A stretch of 64,000 nucleotides of DNA from Lysinibacillus_B sp050613145 (GTDB lineage Bacteria; Bacillota; Bacilli; Bacillales_A; Planococcaceae), in contig NZ_CP192507.1 in NCBI RefSeq assembly GCF_050613145.1, forward strand, positions 1,922,001-1,986,000. Reading direction: 5' to 3'. This document shows, in pieces, positions 1-8,140 of this stretch. Under the pieces are notes generated by a model. The model did no database searches. It was not told where the DNA came from and saw nothing but the letters and a program-made list of their open reading frames with translations. How positions within the stretch are numbered: the stretch's first letter is position 1; every line of letters starts with the position of its first letter. Both the position numbers and the translations under genes were made by a program.

Positions 1-499
1 AAAGCTTGAAGGTTATATGCAGTCCATGAACGGGATTATTAATAATTTACACGATAAAGTGCATACGATTGCATCGCATTCTCAGCAGTTAGCTGCTACA
101 ACACATGAAATCAATATACAGGCGGAGCAAGTACGAGAAGATGCAGAACGCTCTAACGGTATTACAGATTTAATTAAAAATATTTCCAATCAAACGAATT
201 TACTTGGACTAAATGCATCTATTGAAGCAGCCCGTGCAGGGGTACACGGTGCAGGGTTTAATATTGTGGCCCAAGAGGTACGGAAGCTGTCTTCCCAAAC
301 GTCATCAGCGACTCAAAATATTGAAGATGCACTGAAAAATATTAATTCGAACTTACATACACTACGTGAGAATTTATCCCAAATTAATCAAGCGACATCT
401 GAACAAGCAACACTTGTCCAAGATTTCAGCACGATTATTGAGCAGTTAAATGAATTAAGCGTAGAGATGCGTGATTTTATGGGGATGGCATTGCGATAA
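1..499 (+). CDS. Methyl-accepting chemotaxis protein, C-terminal fragment
   Basis: The frame is open from the window edge and ends in a stop at 497-499, so the gene starts outside. What is visible is the cytoplasmic signalling hairpin of a chemoreceptor, with the tip NLLGLNASIEAARAG that contacts CheA and CheW in this family. The tip departs from consensus: G replaces A in NLLALNA, and VHGAGFNIVAQEV stands where EHGKGFAVVAEEV is usual. Only about 85 residues follow the tip and the helix before it is short, so this may be one of the small receptors. Whether it has a sensor domain or membrane anchor cannot be seen. Confidence 0.85.
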   Translation, partial: KLEGYMQSMNGIINNLHDKVHTIASHSQQLAATTHEINIQAEQVREDAERSNGITDLIKNISNQTNLLGLNASIEAARAGVHGAGFNIVAQEVRKLSSQTSSATQNIEDALKNINSNLHTLRENLSQINQATSEQATLVQDFSTIIEQLNELSVEMRDFMGMALR

Positions 500-839
500 T
501 TGTAGAGTAGGGTGTTAGGTGATTTTACAGAATTCCGAACGAGAAAGCCCAGTTCTTTAGTTAAATAGACTAAACTAATAAGAGGGTATTATGTTCAATA
601 TATGACCATACAGTTATTCATTAAATAAGCTTATGTAACATCGCTCAAAATGGTTATCAACCGTTGCCATGATTGATTTTTGGTGATTGTGCATAAAAAG
701 GGGTATAAATGATGTTCATAAGAAGAGCCATGAAACGTTAATAGTGTTTCATGGCTCTTTTTGTACTCCCTAAATTTGATTTGGGAACGTTATTAACGTT
801 TATTTTGTATACTTTATAACTCTTTAGTGAACTAAGTTA
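500..839. other. Intergenic stretch, no gene seen
   Basis: I see no open frame with a ribosome binding site on either strand. The only clear element is the hairpin terminator at 723-762. Confidence 0.6.
723..762 (+). terminator. Rho-independent terminator
   Basis: A perfect 14-bp stem (723-736 with 746-759) around a 9-base loop is followed by a T run. It points rightward but lies 220 bases after the chemoreceptor stop, so it may end that transcript or an unrecognised short RNA. Confidence 0.75.
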
Positions 840-1109
840 TTAAAAGAAAAGTAGCCATAACAAAACGGCAAAGCCTAAAAAGCATAGTCCAAATACAAAA
901 GAAAGAATCTTAAAAATAACGATATGAAATTCCTTTGGAGCAAATTTTTCAGAAATTAATAATAAAACACTAAATATCAATTCAATCCAAGTGAAAGTAT
1001 TAAAAGTAAAATCATCATCTTCTTCATATTTTTTAAAAGTAACATAAAAAGCATTCCCTGCAATAAACAATAAAAGCAATGAACTGATGATCAATAAATA
1101 TATATTCAA
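840..1109 (-). CDS. Small hypothetical membrane protein
   Basis: An 89-residue protein that I do not recognise. It is almost entirely hydrophobic, with three likely membrane segments: residues 3-25, about 40-55 and 66-89. A short acidic loop (KKYEEDDD) follows the first segment, and the chain ends inside the last helix (LLWLLFF). The start is TTG at 1109, with AGGAGA six bases upstream. It stands alone, with no overlapping partner. Function unknown. Confidence 0.6.
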   Translation of the reverse strand: MNIYLLIISSLLLLFIAGNAFYVTFKKYEEDDDFTFNTFTWIELIFSVLLLISEKFAPKEFHIVIFKILSFVFGLCFLGFAVLLWLLFF

Positions 1110-1270
1110 AATGTCTCTCCTGCTGTTGTTTCTCTTTCAACCCAATTCTATTATATCTTTTGTTCTGACGGTTGACAGCGTTCCCCAATAATTAAAATTT
1201 TCCCAAAGCGAGATTTAGGTGCATTTTTACCTTAACATTCTAAATGTGTATAAATCTTAAGTGACCTTGA

Positions 1271-1510
1271 TTACTGCTTTTTACTTTTGAAATCTTCATA
1301 TTCTCCCCAAGCTATGTATGTTACGCCTATTATTAAAGCAAGAATGCTACATACACTTAATGGGCTTCCTACATAGCTTAGCATTGCATTAAATAATTCT
1401 TCGTCCCAACTTGAAACACCTGAGCCAAAGATTGCTGCACTAATATATTTTGCTGAAAATAAAAATGCAGCTATCGCTATAAAAGCAACACCTGTTCCAC
1501 GTTTACTCAT
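1271..1510 (-). CDS. Small hypothetical membrane protein
   Basis: A 79-residue protein with an ATG start and a good ribosome binding site (AAGGAG, eight bases upstream). Two hydrophobic segments (about residues 8-28 and 48-68) flank a loop that carries SSWDEELF. The C-terminus is charged (EYEDFKSKKQ). It lies in the same orientation as the 840-1109 gene but 160 bases away, so co-transcription is uncertain. I do not recognise the family. Confidence 0.6.
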   Translation of the reverse strand: MSKRGTGVAFIAIAAFLFSAKYISAAIFGSGVSSWDEELFNAMLSYVGSPLSVCSILALIIGVTYIAWGEYEDFKSKKQ

Positions 1511-1873
1511 TCAATACACTCCTTAACTCTTTATAATATTCTATAAAATCTTGTTATTACCTTCCAAAAGTCCCCAAACCGTCGTTTGGTAGCTTTAAGA
1601 GATTAACGTTGCAAATCCGCATAAATCTGACGCGATTCCATAATGGAGTTACGTTTCTCATCTAGGAGAGTAGGATGTCAGGTATTTTGACCATTAATAT
1701 ATTTCGCTAAGATTAACTTGATGTTTTGATGTTTTGATGTTTTGATGTTTTGATGTTTGCGTATTTTAATCATTTTTTAAAAAGAGGTTACGCCCACTTC
1801 GGCAATCCTGAAAATATTATATTCTTAATAGAACAAGGAACTTCAATTTAAAATAAATATTGCTTACATATTC
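1511..1873. other. Intergenic stretch with octamer tandem repeat
   Basis: No gene is seen. The stretch holds a short hairpin near 1571-1595 (CCAAACC...GTTTGG) that resembles one at about 2796-2818, and the octamer repeat at 1718-1757. Confidence 0.5.
1718..1757. repeat. Five tandem copies of TTGATGTT
   Basis: Five perfect head-to-tail copies of an 8-bp unit fill 40 bases, downstream of the zinc-ribbon genes and upstream of the 1271-1510 gene. The unit is not a multiple of three and no frame crosses it, so it is a non-coding microsatellite prone to slippage. Confidence 0.9.
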
Positions 1874-2392
1874 TTATTTAATAGTTAAGTCCTTAATCGT
1901 TACATTCCGCAACTTCGCACTATACATTATTGTAGACCTAATTGTTTGTATATCATCAAAACTAGACATTTTTATTTGAAGTACTGCTCCACCTTTTAAA
2001 TTCCTTATATTTTCGACTTCTATATTAAAATATTCAACAAGCTTATTTATAAAAGAGGTTATTTTATCATCGTTTCTTTTTCCAACATACAACAAAATTT
2101 TAATCTTATAATTTCTATTTTTAATTGAAACTAAATACTGATTCAATGCCCAAATATAAGTATTTTTTTCAGCATCATAATGGCTCGGATCGCCAAATTG
2201 TTTCGCTTGACCACAATGCTGACAAATTGCTATATAACGAACATGACGTACACCGATACCTGGCTGTTCAACATTTACATACACTTCATAAGGAATAAAC
2301 ACATCATGTGTACAAAAACTACAAATAATAGGCTCATCAAAAATCGTGATGCGACTTTTTTTGGGGCGTAAATGTTCATCTGTACCACTCAT
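1874..2392 (-). CDS. Zinc-ribbon protein with unknown C-terminal domain
   Basis: A 172-residue protein that I cannot assign to a named family. Residues about 20-85 form a two-knuckle zinc ribbon: CSFC near residue 25 and CQHC near residue 58. Residues about 90-172 form a mixed alpha/beta segment without cysteines (IKILLYVGKRNDD, then LKGGAVLQIKMSSFDD) that I do not recognise. The ATG lies inside the end of the upstream gene (4-base overlap), so the two are translationally coupled. The ribbon resembles that of its neighbour at 2389-2655 in order and spacing (IC-x-FC, EVY, C-x-x-CG). This points to duplication. A role in binding nucleic acid or protein is inference only. Confidence 0.65.
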   Translation of the reverse strand: MSGTDEHLRPKKSRITIFDEPIICSFCTHDVFIPYEVYVNVEQPGIGVRHVRYIAICQHCGQAKQFGDPSHYDAEKNTYIWALNQYLVSIKNRNYKIKILLYVGKRNDDKITSFINKLVEYFNIEVENIRNLKGGAVLQIKMSSFDDIQTIRSTIMYSAKLRNVTIKDLTIK

Positions 2393-2655
2393 TCTTTTAT
2401 CACTTCCATATATTCAATAATCGATACATGTTTTTGTAACGTATGGTCGAAGCGATTCTTTTCTTCAAACATTCGGATATCGCCACATGACGTACAGGAA
2501 AATGATTGCAATGTAAGTTGCTCCGTTACTGTTTCACCTAAAGGGCTTAAATCCATATAAACCTCACGATGCTGAAATTCATCGTTCTGACAAAATATAC
2601 AAATAAGCTGCTTGTCACGAATTTTTATTTGATACGTTCCTCTTCTTCTAACCAT
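2389..2655 (-). CDS. Small zinc-ribbon protein, paralogue of the next gene
   Basis: An 88-residue protein that is almost only a zinc ribbon: CIFC near residue 19 and CTSC near residue 54, with the phrase HREVYMDLSPLGETV between them. The N-terminus is basic (MVRRRGTYQIKIRDK). It is the first gene of a two-gene unit and its stop overlaps the ATG of the 172-residue protein by four bases. Both proteins share the ribbon layout, but this one lacks the C-terminal domain. Function unknown. Confidence 0.65.
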   Translation of the reverse strand: MVRRRGTYQIKIRDKQLICIFCQNDEFQHREVYMDLSPLGETVTEQLTLQSFSCTSCGDIRMFEEKNRFDHTLQKHVSIIEYMEVIKE

Positions 2656-2961
2656 CCATTCATCCCCTAATTAAAATACTAACTTTACTTTAATACGTTT
2701 GAAATACACGGAAGTTCCAGTATCAAATAAATTCTACATTACTAAATAATTATAATTCATTTGAAATCAACTGCATTAATTGAATTATAAACCTCTCCCA
2801 AACCCTTGTTTGGTAGTAAAACGAGCGCACATGCACTGGATACGGGGTGGTGATGGAACACCGCAACCTTACACGTCAGCCGTAGTAGAAATGTACTCGG
2901 CCTTTGGTAGCAAAACCCTCCACTAGTGTCAGCCAGCTTACATAGTTTCCTTAGATGAAAT
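2656..2961. other. Intergenic stretch with imperfect hairpins
   Basis: No gene is seen. From 2790 to 2940 the sequence is richer in G and C than its surroundings and carries small inverted repeats: AAACCCTTGTTT near 2800, and GGGGTGGTG against CACCGCAACC near 2845-2871. It could be a degraded element. I cannot name it. Confidence 0.4.
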
Positions 2962-3235
2962 TTAAGTTGTTTTAAAAAGTTGTAGCAAGCTTGTTAAAAC
3001 AATGCCAATAATAGTACCGATAAAAATAGAGAGACCCATCAATCCAATACCCATACCACTCCAGCCACCAATAAAAAAGCTGATGATTACGATAGCTACG
3101 CTAATTAAAAGGAAAGAAAGGAATATTGTACCGATGAAATTGATCGTTCTTTTTCCTTTTTAAAAGCATCGCAACAATAAAGAATAAAATGGCAGTTCCT
3201 AAACAAATATAAATGAAGATTTCAAACCCCTCCAA
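2962..3235 (-). pseudogene. YesK-like membrane protein, frameshifted
   Basis: Two overlapping frames join into one plausible small membrane protein. Frame one runs from TTG at 3235 (AAGGGGG upstream) through FEIFIYICLGTAILFF to MLLKRKK and then reaches a stop. Frame two continues with NFIGTIFLSFLLIS, then FFIGGWSGMGIGLMG, and ends at 2962. The phrase GGWxGMGxG followed by a hydrophobic helix is what I associate with the YesK family. The break lies in the A-rich stretch near 3150-3160, and removing one A restores a single frame. This is either a true pseudogene, slippage-controlled expression or an assembly error. Confidence 0.5.
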
Positions 3236-3345
3236 ATTGAATGAGCCCCCTTATAGTACATGTTATAACGTTCTAATATTATTCTATTATATTTAATTAT
3301 TCGACAAAGATGTAGAAAGTTATAGTTCTATTACATACATAGCTG

Positions 3346-4335
3346 CTATTTTAATGGAACTTCTACTGTTTCAAGAGTCTCTTCTTTTGTTAAGGGCTTA
3401 TTTTCCGTCATTGTGTAAATGATCGGTGTCACAAATAGGGAAGAGGCGTTTTGATCTAAGCCAAAAATTGGTACTGTTCCAGTAAAGAAATCATTCGTAA
3501 TCCTTTGTGAATGGGTGGGCGCAAATTGATAATCATTTCCTAAATTATCTTTCACATGTAAGGCAATGAATTCGGTCATAAAGTCTATGTCACCGCTAAA
3601 ATAGATAATAGTTGTATAGCCTGTAGAAGCAATGCGATCAATGACGATATCCCGCTCATCACTCGAAATCGTTTTATCGACGATTGTTTCCTGTAAATCG
3701 AGTTTGTTCAGCTCGAAAGAAAATGTCCAGTCACCAGAAATGACCGACTTATAATGGTTATCGTAAAAGCCTTTCGGCGACCAGGTTAATTCGATAGATG
3801 AGTTTTGTGCTGCGGAATCTGCTACTTCATAGGTTAAAAAGCCAATATACGTATTTTCATCTACCTTTTGCATATGTTGTTCCGCTTTATACAACTCATG
3901 ACCAGTGATGTTGGGTATACTCTTCACGAATTGTAAGTCATCTAAAGGTTTTTCAGATTCGATAGAAAAGGCAATGGAAACTAAATAACCGTCGTAAACA
4001 GCATCTTCTATTTTCATTGTCATGCCGTTGCTTTCGGCGGTTTGTCCGACTGCCGTTGCATAGTCGTTAAATAGAACGAGTTTTTTGTCTTCTGAAAAGT
4101 ACGATAAAAGTTGTTCGATGATGGGCAGTTTTGATGCGATCGTAGGCATCGATAGTATACTAATAGAGCCAATGCCAATCGCTAGTACGGCCGCCGCCGC
4201 CCATTTAGATACATGGTAAGCCTTTTTAGGTTCTCGTAAAACATGTTGAATGACGGTTTTTACCTCGTTATTTGACACGTCAAAAGGTTCAATTTCATCA
4301 ATATCGATACGCAAAAAATCTTTTTCACCATTCAA
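3346..4335 (-). CDS. Anti-sigma factor, DUF4179 type
   Basis: Likely membrane-bound antagonist of the sigma factor encoded just upstream. It has a short cytoplasmic N-terminus (about 45 residues), one membrane helix near residues 46-65 (AAAAVLAIGIGSISILSM) and a large outer part. The stretch after the helix (LPIIEQLLSYF, then NGMTMKIEDAVYDGYLVSI) matches the DUF4179 domain of ECF anti-sigma factors. I prefer TTG at 4335, in a TTGA overlap with the sigma stop, because AAAGGAG lies eight bases before it. The longer GTG at 4344 abuts that site. Which signal releases the sigma factor is unknown. Confidence 0.75.
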   Translation of the reverse strand: MNGEKDFLRIDIDEIEPFDVSNNEVKTVIQHVLREPKKAYHVSKWAAAAVLAIGIGSISILSMPTIASKLPIIEQLLSYFSEDKKLVLFNDYATAVGQTAESNGMTMKIEDAVYDGYLVSIAFSIESEKPLDDLQFVKSIPNITGHELYKAEQHMQKVDENTYIGFLTYEVADSAAQNSSIELTWSPKGFYDNHYKSVISGDWTFSFELNKLDLQETIVDKTISSDERDIVIDRIASTGYTTIIYFSGDIDFMTEFIALHVKDNLGNDYQFAPTHSQRITNDFFTGTVPIFGLDQNASSLFVTPIIYTMTENKPLTKEETLETVEVPLK

Positions 4336-4883
4336 GATAAACACTCCTTTAACTTTGGATTTTTCGCTAGCTTTTTCTTTCCACGATAAAGCCGGTTTTC
4401 AACTGCGGCTTTGGAAATATGTAAAATGTCAGCGATTTCGCCATTTGTGTAATCCAAATAATATTTCATTAAAAATAATTCACGCTCTGAAGGGGGCAAA
4501 TGGAGTACTTCAATCAGCAATATTTCTTTTTCAAATGACTTTTCCAAATGTATTTCAATATTGTCTTGCGAAATTTGTGGAGGTGCCTGCTCGATTGAAA
4601 CGGTATCTTGATATTTTTGATGTTTTCGATAAAGTTCGATTGCTTTATATTTTGCGATTATACCAAGCCATTTTTTAAAGTCTGTTTCATCGCCCTCAAA
4701 TTGATGACACTTTTGCCAAATGAGCAAAAATACATCATTTGCACATTCTTCGACTAGCATATGTCCGAAACTGTCGCCTAAAATTTTATGCGCGATTGCT
4801 TTGACATACCCTAAATATTGCTGGACTACATAACGGAGTGCTTTTTCTTCGTGTTGTTGTAGTCGTTGGATAAAATCAACCAT
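4332..4883 (-). CDS. ECF-type RNA polymerase sigma factor
   Basis: A 183-residue sigma-70 family factor of the extracytoplasmic function group. Region 2 covers about residues 5-85 (VVQQYLGYVKAIAHKILG, then ECANDVFLLIWQ). Region 4 covers about residues 125-175, with the helix-turn-helix TNGEIADILHISKAAVENRL. The start is ATG at 4883, with GGAGG five bases upstream. A longer frame to 5093 would run into the divergent NUDIX gene and has no such site. It overlaps the downstream anti-sigma gene, the usual arrangement in which the pair controls its own promoter. Target genes are not evident. Confidence 0.88.
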   Translation of the reverse strand: MVDFIQRLQQHEEKALRYVVQQYLGYVKAIAHKILGDSFGHMLVEECANDVFLLIWQKCHQFEGDETDFKKWLGIIAKYKAIELYRKHQKYQDTVSIEQAPPQISQDNIEIHLEKSFEKEILLIEVLHLPPSERELFLMKYYLDYTNGEIADILHISKAAVENRLYRGKKKLAKNPKLKECLS

Positions 4884-5019
4884 GTTTTTCCTCCTTTTCA
4901 TTCTTCTATCTACTATAACGAAATATTTTCCAAACACTCTCGCTAAAAATGAAAAATGTCCTTTATGATAGAAAGGGTTAGACGAATATGTAAACCGATG
5001 ATGGTGAAAGGAAATGAAC

Positions 5020-5637
5020 ATGGAATTATTAAAAGTTTTTGATGAGCAAAAAAATGAAATCGGTGTTACTTCTCGAGATGAAGCACATATCAAAGGGCTA
5101 TGGCATGAAGTATTTCAATGCTGGTTAGTCAGTAGAGAGCATGATAAGGACTATATTTATTTGCAATTGAGAAGTAAGGAGAAAAAAGATTATTCGGCAC
5201 TTTTCGATATTACGGCGGCAGGACATTTATTGTTTGATGAAACGGTAGAAGATGGAGTGAGAGAATTGCATGAAGAGCTTGGCATTGAAGTGCAATTTAA
5301 AGATCTCCTTTCATTAGGTGTAATTCCGTCCTGTATGGAAAAGGCGAACTTTATCGACAATGAGTTTGCGAATGTATTTCTGTATATGCGGAACGGGTCA
5401 TTTGAGCAGTTTAACCTGCAACTAGAGGAAGTAGGGGGAATTGTCAAAGTGCCGTTTGCTGATTTTCAAGCACTTTGGCAAGACAAGCTATTATCAATTG
5501 AGGTGACAGGATTTGAAGTAGGGCTTGCTGGAGAGCAAATTACAATAACTAAAATAATAGGGAAAAAGGATTTGGTACCACATCCGGCTTCCTATTATAT
5601 AACCGTAATTGAACGAATCGAGCAATATTTGAAGTAA
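5020..5637 (+). CDS. NUDIX hydrolase
   Basis: A hydrolase of nucleoside-diphosphate-linked substrates, related to the isopentenyl-diphosphate-isomerase-like branch: the N-terminus reads DEQKNEIGVTSRDEAH and then GLWHEVFQCWLV. The NUDIX box is GHLLFDETVEDGVRELHEEL followed by GI. It has the catalytic REL-x-EE core but is one residue shorter than the standard 23. ATG at 5020 has AAAGGA seven bases upstream, while the ATG at 5014 is too close to that site. It is divergent from the ECF sigma gene with about 135 bases between, so they may share a promoter region. Substrate unknown. Confidence 0.8.
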   Translation: MELLKVFDEQKNEIGVTSRDEAHIKGLWHEVFQCWLVSREHDKDYIYLQLRSKEKKDYSALFDITAAGHLLFDETVEDGVRELHEELGIEVQFKDLLSLGVIPSCMEKANFIDNEFANVFLYMRNGSFEQFNLQLEEVGGIVKVPFADFQALWQDKLLSIEVTGFEVGLAGEQITITKIIGKKDLVPHPASYYITVIERIEQYLK

Positions 5638-5769
5638 GTATTAAAGGGCGATGATAGCATCTACAGCTAAACGTTTCTAAACAGTGTATCTGCTGTTTAT
5701 GATCTGAGGCTCAAAAGAAAAACAAATTGCAATTAGTATCAAATAACTTTCAAAAATCACCATATAAGG

Positions 5770-5890
5770 AGATTTAAAATGCTTGCATACCTTCAATAGT
5801 GTGAGATATGCACGCATTCAATATATCATAACAACCAATCGTAGACACCCGCTGGCCTTCTTAAAGAAAATGAAATATGAAGTGCTTTGA
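5770..5890 (+). pseudogene. Possible remnant of an acetyltransferase C-terminus
   Basis: An in-frame stretch without a start codon ends at 5890 and reads VRYARIQYIITTNRRHPLAF and then LKKMKYEVL. The last part resembles the C-terminal 'F-x-x-KMGY' end of GNAT acetyltransferases. No N-terminal part of such a domain is visible upstream. It could be chance; the call rests on about 25 residues. Confidence 0.2.
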
Positions 5891-5901
5891 TGAAAGGCTA
5901 C

Positions 5902-7338
5902 CTAACACTCTTTCATGTTACCCATCGCTTCTTCATATAAAATGTGAAGCCCTAACTGTAATTCGCTGTCGGAGGCGTAAGCATAGGAGAGGCGAATGTG
6001 ATAGGTATCTTTTGGTTCATAAATATAGCCGGGATTAATGAGCACTTTTTGCTTTAATAGCTGAAAGAAAAAGTCTGTCGTAACAATTGGCTGATTAAAC
6101 CGAATCCATATATAAAATCCGCCTTTTGGAGATTGCCAAGAGGCGATATTCGTAAAGTATTGCTTCAACAATGCTTCCATCAGTACCGCTCGCCGTTGCA
6201 ATTCTATTTTTAGCTCCTGTAAGTGTTGCTCATATAACCCTGTCGTTAACCAATGGGTCACAATTTCTTGTGAAAAGGCACTGGAGCCATAATCCATCTG
6301 CATTTTAATATCAGCTAATCTCTTAATAACCGGGGATGGTGCGACAACCCAGCCAATGCGTAATCCCGGACTTAATGTTTTGGACATACTGCCTAAATAG
6401 AGCACCTGTCCTGCTGTGTCAATTGCTTTTAAAGGTGGGGTGAGTTCTTCAAAGGCAAGTTCAAAATAGACATCATCCTCAATGATTGGTAAATGTAATG
6501 TCTTGCACATGTGATAAAATGATTGTTTTTCTTCCATAGACCAAATAGCACCTGTTGGGTTATGTAAGGTAGGGATAGCATAATAAATACTTTGACGTCG
6601 CCCTCGCCTTTTATCGATCGCTGTTTCATTTCGATTCGATGGATAGACACTTTGTAACTCCATGCCGAATGATTGGAAGGGATGAATTGAATTTAAATAA
6701 GAAAATGGATCTTGAAACACGATAGAGCCGGTTTCTAATAAGCCAACTGCAATCAGCTGTAGTGCCTGCAATCCACCAGAAACGATGCAAATATTGTCAG
6801 GGGATGCTGTAATATCACGCTTTTTTAAATACTGACAAAGCGCTTCTCGCAATGGTAGGCTTCCTTGCGGAGAGGAATAGCCAATCGTTCTACCATCTAA
6901 CTGCAATTGTTGTAAGGAAGCTTGGATTTTTGCAGTAGGTAGTAAGTTTGGCGCTAATTCACCTGTACTAAGACGAATAATCGAATCGTCTTGTTCACAC
7001 TCATTAATGACTTGGATTGTTTGGTAATTTGGTTTATGAATACTCGCTTCAATATATTTTTGCCAATTCGGCTGTTTTTGTTTGACTAGTATGTTCCAGG
7101 AATCATTGGATACATAGGTGCTCGACCCCACTTTAGAAGAGATAATTCCATCTGCCTTTAATTCATCCATAGCTTCTTGGATCGTACTACGATTGACCCC
7201 GAGCAGGACAGCTAACTGTCTTTGAGTTGGTAGCTTCGTCCCACTCGGCCACTCGCCACTTTGTATATTTTCTGTAATCCACTGGACAATTTGTTTAGAT
7301 AGACTAATAGACAACGTACGATCCGGTTTCCAATGCAT
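5902..7338 (-). CDS. MocR-type transcription regulator (GntR helix-turn-helix plus aminotransferase fold)
   Basis: A 478-residue regulator. Residues about 8-75 are a GntR winged helix (LPTQRQLAVLLGVNRSTIQE). From about 110 on comes a fold-type-I aminotransferase domain that binds pyridoxal phosphate, with the Schiff-base lysine in SKTLSPGLRIGW and the aspartate motif IIEDDVYFE. ATG at 7338 has AAAGGAGG seven bases upstream; an upstream start at 7380 adds residues without a site. The gene is divergent from a LysE-type exporter 101 bases away. MocR proteins commonly control the adjacent divergent gene, so regulation of the exporter in response to an amino compound is the likely role. Confidence 0.88.
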   Translation of the reverse strand: MHWKPDRTLSISLSKQIVQWITENIQSGEWPSGTKLPTQRQLAVLLGVNRSTIQEAMDELKADGIISSKVGSSTYVSNDSWNILVKQKQPNWQKYIEASIHKPNYQTIQVINECEQDDSIIRLSTGELAPNLLPTAKIQASLQQLQLDGRTIGYSSPQGSLPLREALCQYLKKRDITASPDNICIVSGGLQALQLIAVGLLETGSIVFQDPFSYLNSIHPFQSFGMELQSVYPSNRNETAIDKRRGRRQSIYYAIPTLHNPTGAIWSMEEKQSFYHMCKTLHLPIIEDDVYFELAFEELTPPLKAIDTAGQVLYLGSMSKTLSPGLRIGWVVAPSPVIKRLADIKMQMDYGSSAFSQEIVTHWLTTGLYEQHLQELKIELQRRAVLMEALLKQYFTNIASWQSPKGGFYIWIRFNQPIVTTDFFFQLLKQKVLINPGYIYEPKDTYHIRLSYAYASDSELQLGLHILYEEAMGNMKEC

Positions 7339-7439
7339 TTTTAAGCCTCCTTTAAACTGGGTGGGTAAATAACCAACCAATTGGACCTTTTATTGTAGTT
7401 ATATCATAGATACGATAGAAAAGAATAGGAGTTGAAAAG

Positions 7440-8045
7440 ATGGAACCGATACTACATGGCATTATTTTAGCCTTTGGACTCATTTTACCTTTAGGTGTTC
7501 AAAATGTATTCGTATTTACACAAGGGGTAATGCAACCGAGCGTAATAAGAGCATTACCAGCTGCGGTAACTGCGGCGATTTGTGATACGATTTTAATTAT
7601 GTTAGCGAGCTTAGGATTATCTATTATCGTGTTACAATTCGAATGGCTTCGTTTCGTATTGCTAATCGGAGGGATTATATTTTTAATTTATATGGGCTTT
7701 GTCATTTGGCGTTCAAATGTCACAGCGTTGGACGATAAAGAGGCATTGCCGATCAAAAAGCAAATCGTTTTTGCACTATCTGTTTCCTTGCTAAACCCAC
7801 ATGCTTTGCTAGATACAATTGGCGTGATTGGCACAAATGCCGTCAAATACAGTGGACAAGAACAGTGGTTATTTATATTCGCCTGTATTTTAATTTCTTG
7901 GCTATGGTTTTTTAGCCTTATGACGACAGGCGCGCTATTAAAGAAAATGCAAATATCGTCTGTTATATTTACATTATTTAATAAACTATCAGCCATTTTT
8001 ATATGGGGGACTGCTTTCTATTTATTTATAAGTTTGCTGAAATAA
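7440..8045 (+). CDS. LysE/ArgO family amino acid exporter
   Basis: A 201-residue inner-membrane protein with the usual length and six hydrophobic segments of the LysE family. The N-terminal signature reads LAFGLILPLGVQNVFVFTQG and the central one LLNPHALLDTIGVIG, both typical of the lysine/arginine exporter branch (LysE, ArgO, B. subtilis YisU-like). AGGAG lies eight bases before the ATG. It stands alone after the divergent MocR regulator, which probably controls it. Export of a basic amino acid is inferred from the family. Confidence 0.85.
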   Translation: MEPILHGIILAFGLILPLGVQNVFVFTQGVMQPSVIRALPAAVTAAICDTILIMLASLGLSIIVLQFEWLRFVLLIGGIIFLIYMGFVIWRSNVTALDDKEALPIKKQIVFALSVSLLNPHALLDTIGVIGTNAVKYSGQEQWLFIFACILISWLWFFSLMTTGALLKKMQISSVIFTLFNKLSAIFIWGTAFYLFISLLK

Positions 8046-8100
8046 ATAGGAGTAAGAAAAATAGGCGCAGTAAACGAGTAAAACAAATTTATCACACAAA

Positions 8101-8140
8101 AAGGGGTACATCTCTTAAGGACAAGAGACGTACCCCTCTA
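8101..8140 (-). terminator. Terminator between convergent genes
   Basis: The stem AGGGGTAC-x-TCTCTT (8102-8116) pairs with AAGAGA-x-GTACCCCT (8123-8137). On the minus strand a T run follows, just after the methyltransferase stop. It may also slow transcription coming from the LysE gene. Confidence 0.8.

Noticed and set aside
2180..2560. Two rightward frames across the zinc-ribbon genes
   Set aside because: They are antisense shadows without ribosome sites; the leftward genes have conserved cysteine patterns and coupled starts.
4884..5093. Longer N-terminus for the ECF sigma factor
   Set aside because: It would overlap the divergent NUDIX gene and adds residues before the usual start; GGAGG fits ATG at 4883.
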